From: Prorocentrum cordatum
Taxonomy: Eukaryota > Sar > Dinophyceae > Prorocentrales > Prorocentraceae
Assembly (NCBI GenBank): GCA_963575745.1
Contig: CAUYUJ010000931.1
Coordinates: 55,001-82,500, forward strand
Direction: 5' to 3'
DNA length: 27,500 nucleotides
In this document: positions 6,801 to 12,000 of the stretch, piece after piece
Layout: the number at the start of each line of letters is the position of its first letter
Position numbering within the stretch: position 1 is the stretch's first letter
Notes under the pieces: model-generated
Databases searched by the model: none
The model's input: only the letters and a program-made list of their open reading frames with translations
Told to the model about the DNA's origin: nothing
Translations under genes and position numbers: made by a program

Positions 6801-9012
6801 CGCCTCTCGCCAGCCCAGCCCATCACCCTGCGCGGCGCCGATCCGATCCCCGAGCAGGGCGGATTCTGAGCGCGCTAATGCCCAGGCGACTTCGCCACGC
6901 GACCGTCACACGGGCGGGCGCGTCCCGCGCAGCAGGACCTGCAGCCGCCACAGTTCACGCAAGGCCCCAGGGAGCTCCACGAGCTCGCCGCCTCGCGAGA
7001 CTCAGGCCGATGGCCGACCCCCCGAAGTGGTGCCACGCTTCGGAGCCAGCGTCATCGACCCTAGCCAGGTCGACCTCGAGCCGACGCCGTCCACGGACCA
7101 CGAGCCGCAGCTGCCCACCCGCGTGATCGTCCCCATCGACGAGGCGCCAACCTTCGACCCGTTCAAGAACAAGTACCGTGTCAAGAACCTTGTGGCGGGT
7201 TTTGGCGGGGGCTCACCGCTCTCACCTCAGAGTCGGGGCGGTGCCCCCGCCACCTCGGCTGCTGCCGCGGCAGCTGCGGCCCCGCGGGGAATCAGCCCTG
7301 TCCGCAACGTGGGCCTCACGGCAGCGGGCATGGACGAGGCCCAGCGTCAGGCCTCCGATCGTGCTGCTGGAGCCGTTCCACCAGATGCTGCTCATCAAGA
7401 CACTGACGGGGCGGGCGTGTCACCGCAGGAGGGACCAGCGGTGGCGCGTGCGCAGTACATGCGCGTGCGTTGTGCCGCCGCCGCGCCTGGCCGCCGCCGC
7501 TGTCTCGTTTTTGTCTTTGTGTTCGGCAGGATGGATCGAGGAGTCGCCTCCCTCTCCCACTGCTGCCGTCTCACTTCTCCTCCCCTCGTCCCCTATAGTA
7601 CAGGAGTGAGGAGGAATTTTCGTGACATTTTTACTAATATTTATGAACCCCCCCTGGCGCAGTGCCGACCGTGTCCCGCCTATATGGTTGGCCTGACGGC
7701 GGCTTCAGCCCCGATCAAGCTAGCCCATAGCAACGCCATGAGCTCCTACTGTGACCAAGCCTCCTACTGGGGCGAGGGCCAAGCTGACCTTCACCGTGCG
7801 GGGCGCGCAAACCCCAGTTCCACCGATGGAGACGGGCCAGGTCGCTCCATACACCTCGTCAGCCTTAACATCACCAGTCTCTCAGCGAACTGGCCAACCA
7901 TCACCGCCCTTGGTGTCGACCACAACGCCGCTGTCATAGCACTGCAGGAGACCCGACATGCCAAGCCGACTAGGCAAGCCATCGCTACCAGCGCCGCCAA
8001 TCCTCTCCACGGTGGATACCACGCCAGTCTTGGGCCTGACCTTGATCTGGCGCGAGCCCAGCGCAGAGCTGCCCACGGCGGCACTGATCACACCGTTGTG
8101 GGCAACACTGGCGCCTCGGGAGGGGTCGCCATTCTCTCTAAGGATGCCATCGTCGACTCCACTGTCGACGACAATGCGCCCTGTATCGCCGCCCTCAAGG
8201 CCAAGAAAAGATGGCATGAGGTCTTTCTCCCACTCTGCACTCAACACCGCCGTAGGCGGCGACGAAATAACCATGGGCCCGCGGGGATCTACATAGCGAG
8301 CCTTTACGGGATTGCTGGAGGAGACAGCACAGCTCTCTTTCGGCTCGCTGACTGTGCCGCCGCTAGGGTCGGCTCAGCACCCTACTTCATCTGCATGGAC
8401 GCCAACACGAACATTGACGACAATCCACACCTTCTGCACATGTTGCAGCACGGATGGTCCAACGTCGCTGAGGGCACACCAGACCACACCATGCACACCT
8501 ATGGCAATATCCCTGATTGGGACCGCGTCACCAAGTGCCCCCGCACTTCGCGCATCGATTATATCATTGCCAACCAGGCGGCGCGATCCCTTGTCACCGA
8601 CTTCTGCTACCTTCGCGACTTGCCTGCGAAGTCTCACGTTGGCCTGCAGGTCACGCTTGACCTCAGTCGCCTCGACCATACGGCCCGACGTCTTCTTGCC
8701 CCTACGCCCTACCCGCCCGACGATGGAGTTCATGAGGGGCACGAGCTGCAAGCACTTGGGACCCTCATCGCTGGGCGGTACCAGGACCGCATGGAGCAGG
8801 CCGACGCACGAGACGACGTGGAGCGCATGTTCACCCTGGCTAACGAGGCCAGTCATGAGTACCATCTCACCCGTCTACGCGATCTGCCACCTCCACCGCC
8901 CCACCACCAAAAAAGAAGCCCCCCACCATGCACGGGCTCACGCCTACGTTCGAGGATCGACCGGTTGTCCCCCGCGCGTTCCCCACCTACGGAGCTTCCA
9001 CGATTCACATGA
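820..9012 (+). CDS. LINE polyprotein with ADP-ribosyltransferase-like region, Cys-rich region and AP-type endonuclease
   Basis: About 2,730 residues from the first ATG at 820. An internal ATG at 910 would give a textbook signal-peptide-like start (MWRFAFSLALPSLAGA). In order: a helical region (about 110-310); a hydrophobic segment near 495; an LKW(T/A)S-type duplication with a second hydrophobic segment at about 601-628; an ART-like region with WHGT (His929), TYVS (Tyr966) and MCEA (Glu1003); a Cys-rich region (1418-1488) with several CX2C pairs; a possible beta-grasp region (about 1608-1690); a long Pro/Ala/Ser-rich linker; and an exonuclease-endonuclease-phosphatase domain from about 2344. 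That last domain shows Asn2350, Glu2377 in LQET, Asp2527 and Asn2529 in MDANTN, Asp2580 in SRIDYI and His2606. It would nick target DNA for target-primed reverse transcription. The usual Asp before the last His is Ser here. The endonuclease call is solid; the N-terminal roles are inferred. Confidence 0.8.
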   Translation: MYMSMQGYLKMRADMQLLAHRSRRLPGLAIMWRFAFSLALPSLAGAHPSSGGAPQHGGGFLLQHVERASLFYLYDDSIYKYDHCTILDPIVNGTAAASPCSIGQAHSGGFSPAAVPRYCPTGPTTPMRDRGEPEEDPAFWHLMMIRARLIPCAAAWAPGEDNQDMFWAWLEDCVPYILATLHLPQYDHLFLEASEDTTDALRHRTAVDMCEDIWHRAGPDRQRINRNLTRIQSSREYATRYFGLLLEYQGARATLVGPEAFMAPLPPYLSRAHALLPRGLPPPDHDAMAYLADVILHQPPDMLPLVEAELAAAPTDGTDQAAEDPVSWLLQHIAASDIGNTSMDSFHASEDSQDDIDIQDRDGTIPSGDSAQRDRDSEPHSGLAPWQRSAPHTSDQADPSARPNDAEGVTAADVTSHSTASPAHARPCSGGFSPAAPLARPGHPQTAGGDNVTDSNPSAIDHWQADIDNDPIDDEHPDASGPHEPQHSSAASRHCGCLICLLVATYAIAIAMPYKDQIDGYLPTPSRDPSYRQRRRRQATAPGPSVSTIFRRKTTYYVTSTLRATLKWTSDKLRDGVSGGATAVGSGFGGVLKWASGKLGAIATGGVVCGLLLVGAKLLAQGAVGHVGARICARALDSSTAHWCLRCCQPSRKPKDEATHKMPCTLADEHDDQQVHALRHPLLQEHYAAAVAAAVADVTTATTAAIAEVTAAVSRASSVTPRSTSPTPRDGSKNGTTFGNLPTNEDATAHGSDTEPRETRERTHGSPWSIFRHADARGSSPDADTQPPRRRARYASPDRPQAPSGPGTPYTALKPPTRNSRNTIQRDPAVPEPPKSILNALYQNGFALGNSGVSTEDIKDALRLHDHPRFTHDPTLQVLGPWTDIMQRPPNRLTWVLEDSGGNSGETIFPYLTWDLRQPTTDAPTVFWHGTRGDLAARLAACGGHLLPGPRRETKGRTGTNVGRTYVSVHPSLAAWYAIPPHPPYSLEDDTLAWGPIALWMCEATQPPRGENRHNYVKGEAHGARLIYPRVLSLLIRMDWCAPTEAASRCRALPHAYGMGDCAHALHIAGYDHPDLREAAEAHDQEASTRRRSTIAAAWPPPQALYSPEAARAWAKQHYDTEAATRDDPNQPRPRVSLHILQLDPKPLIDLVYTGLQAVPVRGQPDAHGSRPSGSSPGAASDPPRTHKSGTALAHSPDPSSTSSGVDERRTPSLISAAAALARGRARARRSASRSSRQSDGNSTSDNSGIETWEHIVTEEEPTAYHVLAYHVRDVRSRVNAPGIEVWLDPGDHHDGAYLPWGTTVMGYRVIDPTVDGRDGWVILHHDHGDTTTKLWAPTQVHVKGDDSWRTVMVPADMGPQWIRCHAEDARLPAEVVRTTGQSWFADVWPLWDRPRPHPDDPGTNEHALPPLPGRWSCLQCRFQCCQYCAARRNTQLGTSGQPTCPDCGRSGLRTLMDWSTDYSCNSWTCAYSTNKRDSDTCCLSSRCPHPPRPHNQLDVRATGMPPHILARQFGNAPALHDLKEPPRAPSGPGGEPPQPGQVGYQGQWYLPPQPRRVPRQGLPDGTTRPPGFTGTGMPEEPSPDQPLWREGYVLFSPHQALKEELTFNKTVRRPFSLAITNMYRDRVTVRTVCELIAERTHMTRTRWRDVVLYWDAEGGPGPQALDYDMRLCDAMVSRATTEAELNHDRSNRGSFCLYGPAHQRAINITAISEPQNIDYTEHVRRYSPVGGTYPDHAFEHVYRGWQRPDVPTILPDTRPLSRADWQRHQQHQQRIQQRDQRDAGQQGTPRYRSPARVPTGGNTAYDGVAAYHRGPIGAMPAAAGAAASSYGQAPNARVHPAAIGYSRAPLHALRATSPVPGSTRAWGLYSGRHEGPSSNQPAVITPAASAQGAATNRGRAGRPEGWRDANVRAWQPRQHTPPPNVAAALRPAQAKPAPPVRERQPLTPLVLTRIQAHRSASPRHSEGSAHHVSPRPDAADPDQATATAEGGTSASRQPSPSPCAAPIRSPSRADSERANAQATSPRDRHTGGRVPRSRTCSRHSSRKAPGSSTSSPPRETQADGRPPEVVPRFGASVIDPSQVDLEPTPSTDHEPQLPTRVIVPIDEAPTFDPFKNKYRVKNLVAGFGGGSPLSPQSRGGAPATSAAAAAAAAPRGISPVRNVGLTAAGMDEAQRQASDRAAGAVPPDAAHQDTDGAGVSPQEGPAVARAQYMRVRCAAAAPGRRRCLVFVFVFGRMDRGVASLSHCCRLTSPPLVPYSTGVRRNFRDIFTNIYEPPLAQCRPCPAYMVGLTAASAPIKLAHSNAMSSYCDQASYWGEGQADLHRAGRANPSSTDGDGPGRSIHLVSLNITSLSANWPTITALGVDHNAAVIALQETRHAKPTRQAIATSAANPLHGGYHASLGPDLDLARAQRRAAHGGTDHTVVGNTGASGGVAILSKDAIVDSTVDDNAPCIAALKAKKRWHEVFLPLCTQHRRRRRRNNHGPAGIYIASLYGIAGGDSTALFRLADCAAARVGSAPYFICMDANTNIDDNPHLLHMLQHGWSNVAEGTPDHTMHTYGNIPDWDRVTKCPRTSRIDYIIANQAARSLVTDFCYLRDLPAKSHVGLQVTLDLSRLDHTARRLLAPTPYPPDDGVHEGHELQALGTLIAGRYQDRMEQADARDDVERMFTLANEASHEYHLTRLRDLPPPPPHHQKRSPPPCTGSRLRSRIDRLSPARSPPTELPRFT
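1131..1166 (+). repeat. Apex-conserved hairpin 1
   Basis: Apex GGCT-TC-AGCC (1144-1153) with an unpaired C at 1143. The outer arms pair 1131-1142 with 1154-1166, leaving one bulged C at 1160, for 16 pairs in all. It is read in the phase Gly-Gly-Phe-Ser-Pro. Confidence 0.8.
2092..2135 (+). repeat. Apex-conserved hairpin 2
   Basis: Apex GGCT-TC-AGCC at 2110-2119, unpaired C at 2109. GTGCAGTGG (2100-2108) pairs with 2120-2128, including one G-T pair. GCCAG (2092-2096) pairs with CTGGC (2131-2135) beyond a small internal loop. It shares about 20 bases of core with hairpin 1. Confidence 0.8.
3219..3239 (+). repeat. Apex-conserved hairpin 3 (compensated GCCT/AGGC variant)
   Basis: Apex GCCT-TC-AGGC (3225-3234), unpaired C at 3224, arms CCAGG with CCTGG, 9 pairs. 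Relative to GGCT/AGCC both sides of the stem have changed and pairing is kept. It encodes Ala-Pro-Ser-Gly-Pro. Confidence 0.75.
4328..4359 (+). repeat. Apex-conserved hairpin 4 (CC loop)
   Basis: Apex GGCT-CC-AGCC (4339-4348), unpaired C at 4338. Arms 4331-4337 pair with 4349-4355, then 4328-4330 with 4357-4359 after one bulged C at 4356. There are 14 Watson-Crick pairs in total. Confidence 0.8.
5397..5423 (+). repeat. Apex-conserved hairpin 5 (GCCT/AGGC variant)
   Basis: Apex GCCT-TC-AGGC (5406-5415), unpaired C at 5405. G5404 pairs with C5416, then there is one mismatch, then 5397-5402 pairs with 5418-5423. It encodes Ala-Pro-Ser-Gly-Pro-Gly, as in hairpin 3, although the outer arms differ. 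Confidence 0.75.
6465..6504 (+). repeat. Apex-conserved hairpin 6
   Basis: Apex GGCT-TC-AGCC (6483-6492), unpaired C at 6482. CCCCTG (6476-6481) pairs with 6493-6498. After a loop of six bases on one side and one on the other, TGCAG (6465-6469) pairs with CTGCA (6500-6504). Read as Ala-Ala-Ser-Ala, a different codon phase from hairpin 1. Confidence 0.8.
7686..7725 (+). repeat. Apex-conserved hairpin 7, just before the endonuclease domain
   Basis: Apex GGCT-TC-AGCC (7701-7710), unpaired C at 7700. Arms 7697-7699/7711-7713, 7694-7696/7715-7717 and 7686-7692/7719-7725, with one bulge, one mismatch and two G-T pairs. There are about 17 pairs. Confidence 0.8.
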
Positions 9013-12000
9013 ACCGACTGCGCAAGCTCCATCGGCAACTCTGCGAGCTCCGTTTCATCGGACAGCACCACCATCTAGATTGCCGTGCTATCCCGCCGTA
9101 CCTCGCGCAGCGCATCGACTGCACGTGGGCCGCGGCCCGCCTCTTATGCCACAAGCTGCGCCCCACGGTTCTCCTGGAATTCCCCGAGGCCTGGGCCCCA
9201 GACGAGCCAGTGCCGCACGGGGAGCACCTTGACGTTTTGATCCAACATCTCGACTTAGAGCTGGCGCGACGCGCGAACCGTGCCAAGGCGGAACGCATCA
9301 GGATATGGGCCGAGGGCGTCCGTGAGCCAAGCGGGCGAAAGGCGGCCATATACGCACGAGCTGCTGATAGCTCGCCCACGGCGTATCTCCGCACGCCTAC
9401 CACTCCTGACGATACGCAACTCCACTGCGACACCAACGCCTTCAAACCTGACGAAGCTTGCACGGACGACAGCGACGCTGACACCGAAGCTGGCGGCTTC
9501 AGCCCCGGCGACGGTAGTTCGCCCGACACGGACAGCGACGAAGACCACACCCGTGAACCACCACCTGCGCAAGTCCCCGACATCCTCCCTGCCAACGCCA
9601 TTGTTGCTAACATCAAGGACATGCTGAAGCTCATGGTCGACACCTGGGAGCCCATCTTGGGCAGGTACCGCGCACGTGCGGGACATGATGCCGAAGCCAT
9701 GCCGACGTGGGCCGACTTCTACGACGAGTACCGACAGGAGCTGCCTACGCCATCACCAGCTACCCCTTTCCACCTCACCGACGACCAACTCATCCACTTC
9801 ATTCGCACCCGTTCACCGAGACGCGCGGGGGGTCTGGACGGTTGGACTACTAAGGAGGCAAAGGAGCTTCCCGACGACATTCTTCGCCTCTTCGCCAGCG
9901 TTCTACGAGCTATGCAACGCACTGGCACCATCCCAGAACCCCTCCTCCACGTCCCAAACCCGTGCCTCCGAAAAGGCCGAGGCGAACTCCCAACGGACCA
10001 ACGACTTCTCTCGGTGCTTTCCGTTTGGATGTACGCGTGGGAAGCACCAGCTTACCGCAGCCTCACGGACTGGCGGAAAGGATGGACCCACGCCACGAGT
10101 TTTGGCGCTGTTCCCAAAGCTACCATTGGGGACGTCAGCACTTCTCTCGCCCTTCGCATCGAACACGCCAGAGCCCTTCTCCTTCCCTTGGCTGGAGCTG
10201 CCCTGGACCGTCAGAAGTGTTTCGACTATCTCATCACGGACATATGCCTTAACCTCGCGCTTCACGCGGGGTGTCCCCAAGACATCGTTACTGTCCGCAG
10301 AAACTTCTACAGGCGCCACAAACGTTACATCCGCATGAACGGTGCGTACTCTAAGGAACTGGCCAGGACAAACGGTCACCTCCAGGGAAGCTCTTGGTCC
10401 CTGGACGACATTAAGCTGCTCATGTGCGTCTGGACCAAGAGACAGCATCGTTACGTGCCGCGGTCACTCAGCACTACTTTTGTTGACGACAGCAACTCCA
10501 CTACCCACACCGCGCCCGAGTTGCAGAAATCTCTTGATGAAACCGCCAAGTTTGATCGATTTTCTGGTCAACGCATTCATCCTGGAAAAGTGGCGGGGTG
10601 GGCGCTTACTGACGAGCTTCACACCGCCGTTACCCAGCTCACCTTGGCGGAACGGCCCTTACGCGTGGTCGACTCCTTCAAGCTCGTCGGAAGTTACATC
10701 AACGCCGAGGCAGCGCCGGCTCCAGCCGCGCTCAACCTCACGGCCACCGCTGACGCCCGTGTTCGCAGGGCGACTAGTCGCCTGCCGCGTATTGGCAAGC
10801 TCCCATCTCCGATGCGTATTAAGGCGCGGCACGCCCGCTCCCTTGCTGCCAGCGTCTGTACCACGGGCACTGACATCCAAGCCCCATCAGGCCCCGTCAA
10901 AACTGCCTACAACCATGCCCTTAAGGCGGCTATCCGCCCCAAGGGAAACAGGTGGGTCGAGTTTTGGACTCTCATGGCCGTGTGCGTCCCAGGGCACGCC
11001 CTGGAGATTGACGCCATTATGCAGCGTGAAGTCTTCCTGTGCCTGCGGCGACAGGTCAACCGCGACGCCACTCTCTGCGGCCTCGTCAGGGATCTCCAAC
11101 ACCATGTCCAGACCCTTTTTGGCGGAGGACCTGTTGGACGACTTGTTCAGACGCTTCAGCAGCTCCGTTGGACTTGGCCCACATTTGGCACCATGTACGA
11201 CGACTGGGGCTGTCAGATCAGTTGGCTGAACCTTCCCCAAAACGCCTTCCTTCACATGCTGCGCGCCTCGCAACGCAGAGCCTTTCTGAGAAAAATCAAG
11301 CCACGGCGTCATGACCTTGGACACCTAGCTTCGGTCAGACAGGGCCTCGACCTTTTCGCCAGCACGTGGCTCGCCCGCACCAAAGGAGCTGCCAAATGCA
11401 ACGCATGGCAGCTGGCGCTCCTCTTAAACTACCTGTCGGGCGGGGACCACACCCAACAGCGACGTTCTCGATCAAATACGTCCGCTGATCCCAGCCCTAT
11501 TTGCCGTTACTGTGATGAGGAAGAGGAAACTCAGGAGCACACTGTGCGTGACTGCAAGTGCTGGGCCCGTGAAAGAGTCCCTCTCACCACCCTCATCAGT
11601 GACGAGCAGTGGGCCCGTCTTCCTCCGCACACAAGACATTGCGGGCTCTTCGATGAGGACCCAGCCCTCCTCGATCTGCAAGCCGACCTCGCGAGGGACC
11701 CGCTACCTCAACCCATACCGCGGCCCCCGCCTGAGGGAGATCCTGCGGCTTCAGCCCAGGACTCCTACACCACTTACCTTGACCACGACACTGGTTGGAC
11801 ATGGGTCTACGCTGCCACGGACGGTGCATGCACCAACCAAGCCATCCCTTTGCTTGCAAGAGCGGGCTACGGCGTCTACTACGGCATCGACCACCGCATG
11901 AACTACAGTGCGCGCGTTCACGGCATCACGCAGAACGCACAGCTTGCGGAGACCCTCGCCATTGTCCACCTCACGGCATGTGCTGAACGGCCCGTACACG

